DNA of 63,832 bases from the NCBI GenBank assembly GCA_022728415.1, contig JAIJJM010000001.1, forward strand, positions 1 to 63,832. The letters run 5' to 3'. Numbering within the stretch: the first letter of the stretch is position 1; each line of letters starts with the position of its first letter. The DNA is from Collinsella sp. (lineage in GTDB: Bacteria; Actinomycetota; Coriobacteriia; Coriobacteriales; Coriobacteriaceae). Made by a program: the position numbers and the translations under genes. Below the pieces are notes generated by a model. It was not told the origin of the DNA, ran no database searches, and saw nothing but the letters and a program-made list of their open reading frames with translations. This document shows, in pieces, positions 1-10,149 of this stretch.

Positions 1-1473
1 GACATCGCCAAGGTGTACGGCTACGATGACGCGGGCAACATCGCCAACATCAAGATGGACTCCCAGACCAGGCAGCTGCGCAACATCAGCAAGGCCCTGG
101 GCCAGTCCACTCGGAAGCCGGCCGCCATCCAGGGCGGCGCGAACCTGACGACCACCCAGTCCACGCTGACGATCAACGTGCCCGCCGAAGGCCTCTACTA
201 CATCACCGATTCCGCGGGCAACCCGATCATGGTCGGCACGAAATCCGGCAACGCGAACATCATGAAGAACGACGCGAAGGACCCGCAGTGGCGTACGCTC
301 GGCACCGCGGTCGTCAAGTCGAAGAGCATGAGGGTCGACAAGAAGGTCCAGGTGCAGCGCAACGGCGCGACGGTCGGCAAGGACGGCACCGCCTCCGATC
401 CGGTCGGCGTGACCGTCGGCGACACCGTCACCAACACGGTCGAGGTGACCGTGCCGAACAAGCAGGCCGCCTCCGCCGTCAAGTTCAAGCTCATCGACCA
501 GCCGAAGGGCCAGACGTACGTGCAGGGCTCGCTGAGCGTCCGGTTGAAGAACGCGCCGCAGACCGACATCACGGCCGACGCGATCGTCTACGACGGGACC
601 ACGCAGAACAACGCGAAAAGCATCCCCGGCGACCCGGCCCTGAAGACCGCGGACAACCGGCCCGCAGACCCGGATCTCGCGATTCCGGCCGGCGGCTGGG
701 GCATCGACGGCAGGAACCTTCTCGACAAATACTCCAACAGGACGATCGTCATCACCTATCGTATGACCGTCGACAAGGCGAGCATCACCGATCCGGCGAA
801 CAACACCGTCCACACGTACGGCACGTTCACCGACGGCGTCCGGTTCACGACGATCACCGACCAGGACAAGGTCGACATCAAGGCCTACGACTTCACGTTG
901 AAGAAGGTGGATGCGGGCAACGTGAACACGCTGCTCGACGGCGCCCGGTTCCAGGTCCGGCGCAACGGCAAGTGGATGAAGCTCGACCAGAACACCGGCA
1001 AATGGTCGGATGCGGCCGACCAGGGTTCCGCCAGCGTGTTCATCACCGGCGACTCGAACCATGACGGGACGGTCGACAGCAGGGACGACGCGAGGCAGAG
1101 GGGCCTGATCGCGTTCAAGGGGCTCGGCTACGGCACGTACACGGTCACCGAGACCCGGGAGCCGGCCGGCTACGCCAGCTACGCGAAACCGACATTCACC
1201 GTCACCATCGACGACGCGGGCACGAGCATCCAGTACAGGGGTTCGGGCACCGTGCCGAACCTGACCAGCCGGCTGGACAACAACACGGTGCAGGTGAAGA
1301 ACGTCGCGAACCTGACCCAACTGCCGCAGACGGGCGGCGTGCTCGCGTTCGCGTTCTGGCTGGCCTGCGCCATGCCCCTGCTCGCGACCGGCGGCATGAT
1401 GGCCGTGCGCGGCGCGCGCAACCGCCGCGACGCGCTGATGCTCACGCATGACGGCGGCAATCCGGCCGCCTGA
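1..1473 (+). CDS. LPXTG-anchored fimbrial major pilin, 5' end outside the window
   Basis: The frame is open from the first base, so the true start lies upstream; at least 490 residues are visible. In order: the end of an N-terminal domain, a D2-type fimbrial isopeptide domain (around nt 330-880), a SpaA/Cna-B-like domain (nt ~880-1260, with the E-box-like stretch TVTETREPAGY at nt ~1140), then the sorting signal LPQTG at nt 1321-1335, a hydrophobic segment and an Arg-rich tail. Such proteins are cross-linked into a pilus shaft by a class C sortase and then attached to the wall. The sortase two genes downstream fits this. Family assignment is confident; the exact pilin class is inferred. Confidence 0.88.
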   Translation, partial: DIAKVYGYDDAGNIANIKMDSQTRQLRNISKALGQSTRKPAAIQGGANLTTTQSTLTINVPAEGLYYITDSAGNPIMVGTKSGNANIMKNDAKDPQWRTLGTAVVKSKSMRVDKKVQVQRNGATVGKDGTASDPVGVTVGDTVTNTVEVTVPNKQAASAVKFKLIDQPKGQTYVQGSLSVRLKNAPQTDITADAIVYDGTTQNNAKSIPGDPALKTADNRPADPDLAIPAGGWGIDGRNLLDKYSNRTIVITYRMTVDKASITDPANNTVHTYGTFTDGVRFTTITDQDKVDIKAYDFTLKKVDAGNVNTLLDGARFQVRRNGKWMKLDQNTGKWSDAADQGSASVFITGDSNHDGTVDSRDDARQRGLIAFKGLGYGTYTVTETREPAGYASYAKPTFTVTIDDAGTSIQYRGSGTVPNLTSRLDNNTVQVKNVANLTQLPQTGGVLAFAFWLACAMPLLATGGMMAVRGARNRRDALMLTHDGGNPAA

Positions 1474-1504
1474 CACATGTCCCGGCCCTCCAGGCCGGGG
1501 TTCC

Positions 1505-1538
1505 GCCGATAGGGGGCGGGGTCGCGTCCCCTATCGGC
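1505..1538 (+). terminator. Strong hairpin between pilin and adhesin genes
   Basis: An 11-bp perfect inverted repeat (GCCGATAGGGG / CCCCTATCGGC) follows the pilin stop. A second GC hairpin lies just upstream (nt ~1484-1500). There is no clear T-run, so it may only attenuate read-through and lower adhesin expression relative to the shaft pilin. Confidence 0.6.
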
Positions 1539-1648
1539 CTCTCATCACCGAATGATTCTTTTTTATCCGGCCCGCCACGAGGGGTTCGTACGGGTCTTGG
1601 CCCATCCGTCGGAAGACATTGCGAGGGATGGGGGAAGGAAAACCGATA

Positions 1649-4600
1649 ATGCGCACATGGCTGAAACGGATGGTCGCGGGCATCGTGTCGGCGGGCACCC
1701 TGGTGGGCGGCGGGCTCCTGATGGCGGGCACCGCGAACGCGGACGAGATCCGCATGCCCGACATCGGCAAGACCATCACATCAACGGCGAGGACCATCGC
1801 CGGCAAGTCCGGCAGCCTGCCGACGGAGCTCGTGAACGGCTCGTTCTCCTACAAGGGCCGCCAATGCCTCGACACCGCGAGGAAGGCCGCAGGCAGTGAT
1901 TACCAGTCCGACTGGAATTTCGCGAACATCGACTATGTGAAGGGCGATGCGGGCGCTGCCAGGAAGTGGGCGCACATCGACGGCTTCCAGGCCTCCGGTT
2001 TCGGCTGGAAGTCCAACCAGACGGACGCGGCCGTCGACGGGCGAGCCCCCATCGCGGAAATCCAGCGGTCGAGGGACGGCTCCAACTATTACGGCGAGAT
2101 CACCGCAAGCCAGGCCAACACGTACCTGTACCAGGACATCGACACGCGGCATGACTCCGGCACCGTGTACACGGTCAAGCTGAAGCACGCGAGCCGTACC
2201 CTTGCCATGGGCACGGACAGCCTGCAGGTGCTGGTCGGCACGCCCGGACACGAGCGGCCGGTCGAACTGACCCGCATCGCCAGCGACGGCAAGGACCAGG
2301 TCGGCGAGAAGTCGAACGTCGTGGCCAGCGCGGTCTCGGGATGGGACGGCAAGTGGGACACCTACACGGGCAGCGTGACCATCCCCGCCAACCAGCCGGT
2401 CACCCGCTTCACGTTCAAGTCCATCACCGGCCTCAGCAACGTGGCCGGCAACCTGATCGACGACGTGCGGTTCGCCTACGCGTACCCGCTCTCCTATGAC
2501 GCGAACGGCGGAACCAAGCAACAGGCCAGCCAGATCAGCTCGAAGACCTTCGGCAAGGCGTCCGAAACGGACGGCAAGGCGAAGACCATGCAGGACGCCT
2601 CGGGCCTGCCGGCCAACGCGGTACCGGCCGCCGACGCGGGCCAGGAGAAGCTGGCGAACGGGGACTTCGAGTATCCGGGCGCCAGGAGCCTGCACATGGA
2701 TCATTCGATAAACTGGTCCGCCGTGGAACGCAAAAGCGGCGAACGGTTCGAACCCAATGCCGGCAAGTGGAAGAAGCTCGACGGTTTCGATGCCAACCGT
2801 TTCGGCTGGGATTCGTCCGAGACGGACGGCCCGAGCGTTGGCGCGCCGAACCAGCGCCGCGCCAACGAGGTCGAGCTCCAGCTCGACAGGAACGACAACA
2901 TATATGCGGAGCTCGCCGCCAACCAGGCGGGAACCTCCATCAGACAAACGATCAGAACCGTCAAGGACGTGGCCTACACGGTCTCGCTCAAGCACGCCAG
3001 CCTGACCGACGATTACGTGGATCGCATGCGCGTGGTGATGATCGCCGCGGACGGCACACGCACCGTCGTTCCCATGACCCGCACCGTTTCCAACGGGCAT
3101 GGAGACAAGGTCGGCGAGAAATCCGAAGTGATCGCCACGAAGGTGACGAACACCGACACGCGCGACCACGCGAAGCAGTGGGAGACGTACACGGGCACGT
3201 ATATAGCCACCGGCGGTTCGACCACGTTCACGTTCGAAAGCGTGGATAGCCGCCAGGCGAACCTGGGCAACCTGCTGGATGATGTGAGCTTCAAGACCGC
3301 GTACAAGCTGGACTATGACGGCAACAACGGCAAGGGCAGGGTGCCTTCCTCCTCGAAGGCGGATTCCACGCAGCCGGCCGCGTTCAAGGCTCCGGACGCC
3401 AAGGCGGAGGCCATCGCCTCCAAGGCGAACGGAACGGTCAGGCTTGCGGCCGACGGGGACACCGAACCGGAGTCCGGAACCACCACCGACGATCGCGGGA
3501 TCCTGACCGACACGATCGCCAGACAGGATGACGGGACCGGCCAGCGGACGATCACCCGATCCGACGGCAGCGTGCAGGTGCAGGCCATCGCCGACACGGG
3601 CGTCGTATCCGGCTGCCAGGTCTATTATCCGGCCGGCGCCAGGATCACACTGGCGACCGCGAAGATGGACTCCGACTGCTGGGATTCCAGCCAGATCGGC
3701 AAGACCAACCGCACGTTCTACGGGTGGAGCGCGAACACGGACTCCAACGACAGGGACGTGCCCGTCGCCGACACCATGGACCGGAACACGCTGGACGCGA
3801 ACGCCAGGACGGAGATCGTCATGCCCGCCAGGGCGAAGACCGTATACGCGTTGTGGGCCGTCAACCCCACCCTGTCGTACAACGTGAACGCCCCGCAGGG
3901 CAGCACCGCGCCCGGCACGCCGGCCAGTCGGACCGTGCCCTACAACACGGCCGCATCCGATACGAGCGGCTGGACGACGGGCGATACGGGCAAGATTCCC
4001 GGCTACCGGTTCGACGGCTGGTACACGGCCCCGAACGGCGGCGGCAGATACGATTTCAACACGCCGTTCACCGACAACGTGACCGTGTACGCGCATTGGA
4101 TCGGCAACGGGTACACCGTCAGATTCGCCGGCAACGGGGCGACCGGCGGCAACACGCCGGACCAGGCGTTCCAATACAACATCGGCCAGAACCTGCGCCG
4201 GAACGGGTTCGTCCGCGACGGGTACACGTTCACCGGGTGGAAACGCGCCGACAACCAGCAGGCGTACGGCGACGGCCAGTGGGTCACGAATCTGACCACG
4301 CAGCCGGACGGGATCGTCACCATGGTCGCCCAATGGTCGGCCAACGAGGCCCACATCCGCTACAATCCGAACCCTCCCGCGGGCAAGACCGCGGGAGGCA
4401 ACGGCACCCCGAACTGGGACGGCCACACCGGCGACACTCCCGCCATCAGGGGGAACGGCTGGACGATCGACGGGTACACGTTCGCCGGCTGGACCACCAA
4501 CGCGACCGGCGGCGGCACGAAGTACGCGCCGGGCGCCAGTTGGACGGCCAACGGGACGCTGACCCTGTACGCGCAGTGGACGCCCGGCGAGGCCGGCCTG

Positions 4601-5971
4601 ACCTACGACGGCAACGGCGCGACCGGTGGTAAGACCGACCCGCAGAACGGGGTCACCGACCAGAAGGTCAACGTACGCCAGAACGGGTTCACGCGCGACG
4701 GATACACGTTCGTGCGTTGGGACACCCAAGCCGATTGCAGGGGCAAGGCCGTCAACCCGGGCGACAAGTGGACGCTGCAAGGTTCCAGCACCCTGTACGC
4801 CTGCTGGACCGGTAACATGCAACCCCTCACCTATCACGGCAACGGTGCGACCGGCGGCAACACGGCTTCACAATCCGGCAAGACCGGTGACGAGCTGACC
4901 ACAAACGCCAACGGGTTCACCCGCGACGGATACACGTTCGTCGAATGGAACACGAAGGCTGACGGCACCGGCGGCCATTATGGCAAGGGCACGAACGGCG
5001 TCGCCAAATGGACCATGCTCCCCGCAGGCAACGACCTGTACGCGATCTGGCAGGCCAACCCCGCCAACATCCGATACCGGGATGACTGGGGGGCCACCGG
5101 TTCGACGCCCGACACGACGGGCGTCACCGGCCAGGACGTGACCATCGCCCGAAACGGGTTCACCCGCCCCGGCTACACGTTCACCGGGTGGGCCAGGGAC
5201 AGGCGCACGGACCCGAGCCTCCAGCCCGGCGGCCGGTACACGCTCACCCCCGGCACCACGACCCTGTGGGCCCAATGGAAGGCCGATCCGGCGCACCTGA
5301 TCTACAACAGCAACAGCGGCTCCACCAGCCAGACCCGCAGGACGGACGGCGTGGTCGACCAGACGCTCACCGTCATCGCCAACCCGTTCACCCGCTCCGG
5401 CTACACGTTCACCGGCTGGAACACGCAGGCCGATGGCAGGGGCAAGGCGTATGCGGCGGGCAACGGGTTCAGACTGGTCGCCGACGCGAAGAGCAACCCG
5501 GTCAACACGAGCGTTCTGTACGCCCAGTGGAGGATCAACAGGGTCGCCCTGAAGTTCGACCCGAACGGGGGAACCGGCGGATACCCGGACATCACCGTCG
5601 ACGCGTTCACCACGGTCACCATCCCCGCCGACGCGAAGGAGCCGAAGGTGCAACGGCCCGGCTTCCGGTTCACCGGCTGGGCCATGAAGCCCGCTCCCGG
5701 CGCCGGCGACACGATCCTCGGCCCCGGCAAGGGCACGGTCACCATGCCCGACCAGGGCAGCATCACCGTGTACGCGCAATGGGCGCCGGCCATGACCACG
5801 CTCCCGTTCACCGGCGGCCACGCCCAGGTGCCGACCATCGGCCTGTACGCGGGCCTCGTGTTCATGATCCTCGCCATGGGAGCGCTCATGCCCGTGATCC
5901 GGCTGCGCATGGGAGCCGGTAGCAAAGGCCGTCACGCCGGAACGCCGACCATTGGAAGGCATTCCCGGTGA
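1649..5971 (+). CDS. Large InlB-repeat cell-wall adhesin (LPFTG), probable pilus tip protein
   Basis: I chose the ATG at 1649 because AAGGAA lies 9 bases upstream and the protein then opens with a clean Sec signal peptide (MRTWLKRMVAG...ANA, residues 1-31). An in-frame TTG at 1619 would only add a non-signal extension. After the signal come two related ~220-residue modules (nt ~1840-2480 and ~2645-3310; both contain KLKHAS/SLKHAS and GNLIDDV/GNLLDDV), a Thr/Asp-rich linker, and about nine InlB B-type (Listeria-Bacteroides) repeats with the GYTFTGW signature (nt ~3700-5790). It ends with LPFTG at nt 5801-5815, a membrane segment and a basic tail. The family suggests adhesion; the ligand is unknown. 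The stop overlaps the sortase start. Confidence 0.85.
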   Translation: MRTWLKRMVAGIVSAGTLVGGGLLMAGTANADEIRMPDIGKTITSTARTIAGKSGSLPTELVNGSFSYKGRQCLDTARKAAGSDYQSDWNFANIDYVKGDAGAARKWAHIDGFQASGFGWKSNQTDAAVDGRAPIAEIQRSRDGSNYYGEITASQANTYLYQDIDTRHDSGTVYTVKLKHASRTLAMGTDSLQVLVGTPGHERPVELTRIASDGKDQVGEKSNVVASAVSGWDGKWDTYTGSVTIPANQPVTRFTFKSITGLSNVAGNLIDDVRFAYAYPLSYDANGGTKQQASQISSKTFGKASETDGKAKTMQDASGLPANAVPAADAGQEKLANGDFEYPGARSLHMDHSINWSAVERKSGERFEPNAGKWKKLDGFDANRFGWDSSETDGPSVGAPNQRRANEVELQLDRNDNIYAELAANQAGTSIRQTIRTVKDVAYTVSLKHASLTDDYVDRMRVVMIAADGTRTVVPMTRTVSNGHGDKVGEKSEVIATKVTNTDTRDHAKQWETYTGTYIATGGSTTFTFESVDSRQANLGNLLDDVSFKTAYKLDYDGNNGKGRVPSSSKADSTQPAAFKAPDAKAEAIASKANGTVRLAADGDTEPESGTTTDDRGILTDTIARQDDGTGQRTITRSDGSVQVQAIADTGVVSGCQVYYPAGARITLATAKMDSDCWDSSQIGKTNRTFYGWSANTDSNDRDVPVADTMDRNTLDANARTEIVMPARAKTVYALWAVNPTLSYNVNAPQGSTAPGTPASRTVPYNTAASDTSGWTTGDTGKIPGYRFDGWYTAPNGGGRYDFNTPFTDNVTVYAHWIGNGYTVRFAGNGATGGNTPDQAFQYNIGQNLRRNGFVRDGYTFTGWKRADNQQAYGDGQWVTNLTTQPDGIVTMVAQWSANEAHIRYNPNPPAGKTAGGNGTPNWDGHTGDTPAIRGNGWTIDGYTFAGWTTNATGGGTKYAPGASWTANGTLTLYAQWTPGEAGLTYDGNGATGGKTDPQNGVTDQKVNVRQNGFTRDGYTFVRWDTQADCRGKAVNPGDKWTLQGSSTLYACWTGNMQPLTYHGNGATGGNTASQSGKTGDELTTNANGFTRDGYTFVEWNTKADGTGGHYGKGTNGVAKWTMLPAGNDLYAIWQANPANIRYRDDWGATGSTPDTTGVTGQDVTIARNGFTRPGYTFTGWARDRRTDPSLQPGGRYTLTPGTTTLWAQWKADPAHLIYNSNSGSTSQTRRTDGVVDQTLTVIANPFTRSGYTFTGWNTQADGRGKAYAAGNGFRLVADAKSNPVNTSVLYAQWRINRVALKFDPNGGTGGYPDITVDAFTTVTIPADAKEPKVQRPGFRFTGWAMKPAPGAGDTILGPGKGTVTMPDQGSITVYAQWAPAMTTLPFTGGHAQVPTIGLYAGLVFMILAMGALMPVIRLRMGAGSKGRHAGTPTIGRHSR

Positions 5972-6921
5972 GCATGGCCGTAGCGACATCGCGAGACGTG
6001 TGGGAGTCCATGCGTCTCGCCGTCGATGACAGGCGGGCCCGTGACAACCGGGCCCGCCTGCTCATCCGCCGTTCCCGCATATACGCCGCCGCCGCTCTCG
6101 TCTGCCTGGCATTGGGGCTGATACTCATTGGCATGCCCCGAATCCAGCAGCTCATCGGAGATAGGGCGACCGACGCTCAGGCACGTTCCGTCAGCCAGGC
6201 CGCATCACTGTTTCCCGAGGGTAGCCGTCAGAGCGCGATCAGATCAGCGGTCGAATACAACCAGCGACTTTACGAGTCGGGCCAGCCGCAGATCGGCGAA
6301 CCTGTGTTCGACGGCAAGACCAAGGGCGACTTCGAGGGCGACGACGAATACCGGCGCCAACTGTCCGCCAACGGACTGGATGCGATGGGTGAACTGCTGA
6401 TCCCGAAGATCAGCGTCGACCTGCCCATCATGCACGGCGCCGGCCAGGACGTGCTCGAACATGCCGCCGGCCATCTCGCCGGCACCAGCCTGCCGGTCGG
6501 GGGGAAAAACACGAGGGCGGTGATCACCGGCCATTCGAACCTGAAGGGAGCCACCCTGTTCACCCGTTTGGGCGAACTCGAGAAGGGCGACCCGTTCTAC
6601 ATCAAGGTCATGGGCAACACGCTCGCCTACCGGGTCAACGACATCCGCATCGTCAGCCCCACGGACACGAAGGCGCTGAAGATCCGGAAAGGACGGGACG
6701 AGGTCACATTATTGACCTGCACCGGGCAGGGCAACACGCTCCGCCTCCTCGTCACCGGGGAACGCAACAGCATGCCCGACCAGGCCCCATTGCCCGGCGC
6801 ATCGCCGGGCGACACGAAACAGGCTGCTCTTGTTTCCGGTGTCACTGTGACGGGGGTGTTGGCTGTTGGTTTTTCGCTTTGTCGCAGTCGGCGTGTTGCG
6901 GGCAGGCACATGGCTTGCTGA
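5968..6921 (+). CDS. Class C (pilus) sortase
   Basis: This is the transpeptidase that would join the upstream pilins. The GTG at 5968 overlaps the adhesin stop (GTGA) and sits about 8 bases after GGAAGG, so I prefer it to the ATG at 5974. An N-terminal membrane segment (IYAAAALVCLALGLILIGM) is followed by the sortase fold: catalytic His in ITGHSN (residue ~187), catalytic Cys in TLLTC (residue ~250) and the Arg in LRLLVTGER (~263). A second membrane segment lies near the C-terminus, as usual for class C enzymes. The lid motif is not obvious. Its position after two LPXTG proteins makes the pilus assignment strong. Confidence 0.9.
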   Translation: MSMAVATSRDVWESMRLAVDDRRARDNRARLLIRRSRIYAAAALVCLALGLILIGMPRIQQLIGDRATDAQARSVSQAASLFPEGSRQSAIRSAVEYNQRLYESGQPQIGEPVFDGKTKGDFEGDDEYRRQLSANGLDAMGELLIPKISVDLPIMHGAGQDVLEHAAGHLAGTSLPVGGKNTRAVITGHSNLKGATLFTRLGELEKGDPFYIKVMGNTLAYRVNDIRIVSPTDTKALKIRKGRDEVTLLTCTGQGNTLRLLVTGERNSMPDQAPLPGASPGDTKQAALVSGVTVTGVLAVGFSLCRSRRVAGRHMAC

Positions 6922-6940
6922 CGCAAAAGGTGGTAACAAT

Positions 6941-6968
6941 TTGCATTAGTAAGAATTTGTGCTACTAT
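6941..6968 (+). promoter_or_regulatory. Sigma-70-like promoter for the CAP-domain surface protein
   Basis: TTGCAT (6941-6946) and TACTAT (6963-6968) are separated by 16 bases in a locally AT-rich stretch, ~80 bases before the start codon. Confidence 0.55.
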
Positions 6969-7048
6969 CTGTAGGTGGAAAACATACAACGCCCCCCAGG
7001 GAACACAAACCCCGAAAGAGACACGACCAGGGAAAGAAGAGATCTTTC

Positions 7049-10000
7049 ATGAAACGCAGCAACCTCACCAAGATCGCAGTGGCAAGCACAGCCGTAATGG
7101 CCACCCTCGCCTCGCCTGCAATCGCCATGGCCGACGAAGCCACAACCACAGACAACCAGACCAAGCAGGCCATCGCACAGGCGCAGGACAGCGTCGCACA
7201 GGCCCAGCAGAGCACAGTGGAAGCCAATCAGGCCATCGCGCAGGCATCCCCGACCGGCGTGACCGAAGCACAGGCCAAGGCCAACGCCGCCGCAGCCGCA
7301 CTGGACACCGCCAAGCAGACCCTCGACAACGCCGCCGCCCAGCAGCAGACAGCCGCAAACAACCAGCAGCAGGCGCAGACGAACTACGACGATGCCAACA
7401 AGGCCCAGCAGCAGGCCGCACAGGATGCGACCGGCACGGCCGACAAGATCGCCGCCGCCCAGCAGGCCGCGAACGACGCTTCCAACGCCATCAACGACGC
7501 CAACAAGGCCATGCAGCAGACCTCCGATGACCAGTCGAAGGCAGAAACCGACAAGCAGACCGCACAGACCGCGAAGGATGAAGCCTCCGCCGAATCCGTC
7601 TCCCATCAGAAGGACGCCGACAAGGCCCAGACCGATATTGATGCGGCCGACAGGCAGGCCACGGACGCGCAGAAGGCGTACGACGAGGCGGATACCGCCA
7701 TCAGTGATGCGCAGAAGAAGGCCGACCGGGCCGACGCGGACGCGAAGCAGGCCGTGACGGACAAGGCCGCCGCCGAGAAGGAGCTGGCCGCGGCCAAGAA
7801 GCAGCAGGCCTCGGCGACCGGCGACAAGACGAAGGCCGACGAGGCGGTGAACGCCGCGCAAGCCAGGCTGGATGCGGCCGGGCAGGCCGAGGCCAAGGCG
7901 CTTGAAGCCAAGCGGAAGGCCGACGCCAGGGTCGAACAGCTGTCCAAGGATGATGGAGGTCTTTCCGACCTGGCCGCGAAGCTCGAAGCGGCGAAGAAGG
8001 CCGCAGCCGATGCCGCAGCCGCCCAGCAGAAGGCGGAACAGGCGCAGAAGGATGCCGACAAGGCGGCGTCCGACTCCTCTTCCAACGCTGAGGCGAAGCA
8101 GCAGGCCGCCGCCGACGCCAAGAGCGAGGCCGATGCCAAGAAGGAAGCGGCAGACGAGGCTCAGGACAAGCTGTCTCAGGGCGCAGTGGCCTACTTCGGC
8201 GACAAGGGTGCCTCTCAGGCAGTCAAGGTTCTCACCGATCCGACCGTCACCAAGTATCTTGATGCCATTCATAATGGCGCCAAGGGCGATGCGACCACGT
8301 TGGACAACATGATCGAGGCCCTGAAGTTCATCCAGGAAGCCAATCAGCTTCGCGCGAAGGAAGGCCTGCAGCCCCTCAGGGTCAGTGACACCCTGATGGC
8401 GCAGGCCATGGCGGATGCGGATTATGCCAACAACAACGTGAACCATCCACTTCAATTCCCCGCCGGTGAAAACCTCGCCTGGGGTTACACCGATCCCTTT
8501 AAGGGCTGGTACGACACGGAGAAGTCCATGTATGAGAAGGACATGTCCGACGGTGTCCTGGATTGCAAGGCCTCGGACGGCAAGCCCCTCAACCCCTGCG
8601 ATTTTGGCCATTACAGCACGCTGGTCAACCCCGATTTTACCCTCACCGGTTTCGGCGTCAGCCAGAACGGCAACATCATGGGTACCAACGGGAACACCCA
8701 TAGTCAGCTGTTCACCGACAACGCTAACGCAATCGGCTCCGACGCGGGCCGCATCATGGACGTTGACGCATACCTGGCTGATTTGACTGCCTACCGTGAT
8801 TCGCTGAACGGCGCGGACGCCGCATACCAGGCCGCATTGTCCAAGAGCAAGCAGGCCGCACAGGACGCTTCCGATGCGGCCAAGGCGCTGGCCGCCGCCC
8901 AGCAGTCCGCGCGGAAGGCCGCCGAGGAAGCCCGGCAGGCCGCTCAGAAGGCCAAGGATTTGCAGGCTGCCGCCGACGAGGCGCAGAAAGCGTATGACGA
9001 GGCCGTGAAGTCGAACGAGGACAAGGCCAAGGCGTTGGAGGAAGCCAGGAAGGATCAGACGGCGAAGAACGAAGCGTACTCCGCCGCTCAGCAGACCACC
9101 AAGGAAGCCCGGTCCGAAGTCGCCACCGCCACCGCCGCCCAGACCGCAGCCCAGACGGCAGTGGACAAGGCGAACACGGCGGTCACCGCCGCACAGGCGA
9201 AGATCGACGCCGCCGACAAGCTGGCCCAAACCGCCGCCAAGACCAAGACGGATGCGGAAGCCGCGATCAAGCAGGCCAACACGGACAAGACGAAGGCCGC
9301 AGCCGACCTGGCCAACGCCAAGACCGCGAAGGCCGAGGCCGAGAAGGCCAAGCAGGCCGCGCTCGACGCCAAGACCGTTTCCGACGCGAAGGTTGAAGCC
9401 GCCGACAAGCAGGTCAAGGCCGCCGACGAGGCCATCGCCAACGCCAAGGCCGCATACGCGAAGGCGAAGGACGACCTCAACACGGCCACCGGCAAGCTCA
9501 ACGACGCCCAGAACACCATCAAGCGTCTGCAGAACGCCGAACAGACACTCAAGGAAGCCAACGCGAAGCTGGCGGAAGCCCAGTCGAAGCTCGAAGCGGC
9601 GAACAAGGCGAAGGCCGAGGCCGACAAGGCATACGAGAAAGCCAAGACGGACTATGATGCCAAGCTCGCCGACAAGCAGGCGTCCGACAAGGAGCTCGCC
9701 AATGCGAAGCAGGCCGAAGCCGAAGCCCGGAAGAAGGCCGAGGAGGAAGCCAGGAAGCAGCAGGAAGCCCAGAAGAAGGCCGACCAAGCCAAGCAGGATG
9801 CCGAAGCCAAGAAGCAGAAGGCCGAACAGGCCAAGAAGCAGGCCGCAGGCGTGACGAACAATGGTCTGGCCTCCACCGGATCGGACACCACCGCAATCGC
9901 CACGCTGGCGGCGATCATGACCATCGCTGGCGCCGGCTGCGTGCTCGTGAAGGTGCGCTCCGCCAAGCACGCTGACGGATGGCATGCAGTCGAGGGCTGA
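7049..10000 (+). CDS. LASTG-anchored coiled-coil surface protein with CAP domain (SEC10/PgrA-like)
   Basis: The start at ATG 7049 follows GGAAAGAAGA and gives a signal peptide (MKRSNLTKIAVAST...AMA). The 983-residue product has a long Ala/Gln/Lys/Asp-rich coiled coil (residues ~40-370), then a CAP/SCP-like domain (residues ~377-585, with FIQEANQLRAKEGL, ADADYANNN and AGENLAWGY), a second coiled coil (~590-935), and the sorting signal LASTG at residue ~940 followed by a hydrophobic segment and a basic tail. This order matches the SEC10/PgrA 'surface exclusion' type. The family name comes from conjugative plasmids, but an adhesion or surface role is equally likely. It has its own promoter and terminator. 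Confidence 0.8.
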   Translation: MKRSNLTKIAVASTAVMATLASPAIAMADEATTTDNQTKQAIAQAQDSVAQAQQSTVEANQAIAQASPTGVTEAQAKANAAAAALDTAKQTLDNAAAQQQTAANNQQQAQTNYDDANKAQQQAAQDATGTADKIAAAQQAANDASNAINDANKAMQQTSDDQSKAETDKQTAQTAKDEASAESVSHQKDADKAQTDIDAADRQATDAQKAYDEADTAISDAQKKADRADADAKQAVTDKAAAEKELAAAKKQQASATGDKTKADEAVNAAQARLDAAGQAEAKALEAKRKADARVEQLSKDDGGLSDLAAKLEAAKKAAADAAAAQQKAEQAQKDADKAASDSSSNAEAKQQAAADAKSEADAKKEAADEAQDKLSQGAVAYFGDKGASQAVKVLTDPTVTKYLDAIHNGAKGDATTLDNMIEALKFIQEANQLRAKEGLQPLRVSDTLMAQAMADADYANNNVNHPLQFPAGENLAWGYTDPFKGWYDTEKSMYEKDMSDGVLDCKASDGKPLNPCDFGHYSTLVNPDFTLTGFGVSQNGNIMGTNGNTHSQLFTDNANAIGSDAGRIMDVDAYLADLTAYRDSLNGADAAYQAALSKSKQAAQDASDAAKALAAAQQSARKAAEEARQAAQKAKDLQAAADEAQKAYDEAVKSNEDKAKALEEARKDQTAKNEAYSAAQQTTKEARSEVATATAAQTAAQTAVDKANTAVTAAQAKIDAADKLAQTAAKTKTDAEAAIKQANTDKTKAAADLANAKTAKAEAEKAKQAALDAKTVSDAKVEAADKQVKAADEAIANAKAAYAKAKDDLNTATGKLNDAQNTIKRLQNAEQTLKEANAKLAEAQSKLEAANKAKAEADKAYEKAKTDYDAKLADKQASDKELANAKQAEAEARKKAEEEARKQQEAQKKADQAKQDAEAKKQKAEQAKKQAAGVTNNGLASTGSDTTAIATLAAIMTIAGAGCVLVKVRSAKHADGWHAVEG

Positions 10001-10024
10001 TATCCCTTGCAAGCAGTGAGTTCT

Positions 10025-10059
10025 GCCCGTCTCTGACCCCATATAGGGGAGAGGCGGGC
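10025..10059 (+). terminator. Terminator of the CAP-domain surface protein gene
   Basis: GCCCGTCTCT...CCCC, loop ATATA, then GGGGAGAGGCGGGC: a ~14-bp stem with one GT pair and a 2-base bulge, followed by AAAACCGTATT. Little T-run on the + strand. Confidence 0.65.
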
Positions 10060-10149
10060 AAAACCGTATTCCCGCATTCCGAGGCAAAACGGTAGCTTCT
10101 TTTGTTACTATCAGAAAAAAGTCAGTGAATTGCGTGAAAGGGTTTAGCT

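Noticed and set aside
1781..4837. A ~1,000-codon open frame antisense to the InlB-repeat adhesin
   Set aside because: It arises from high GC and repeated codons; the + strand has signal peptide, repeats and LPFTG, while the reverse reading has no domain.
6965..10087. Long reverse open frame across the coiled-coil surface protein
   Set aside because: Composition is Leu/Gly/Arg mirror of the Ala/Lys coiled coil; no start signal or domain.
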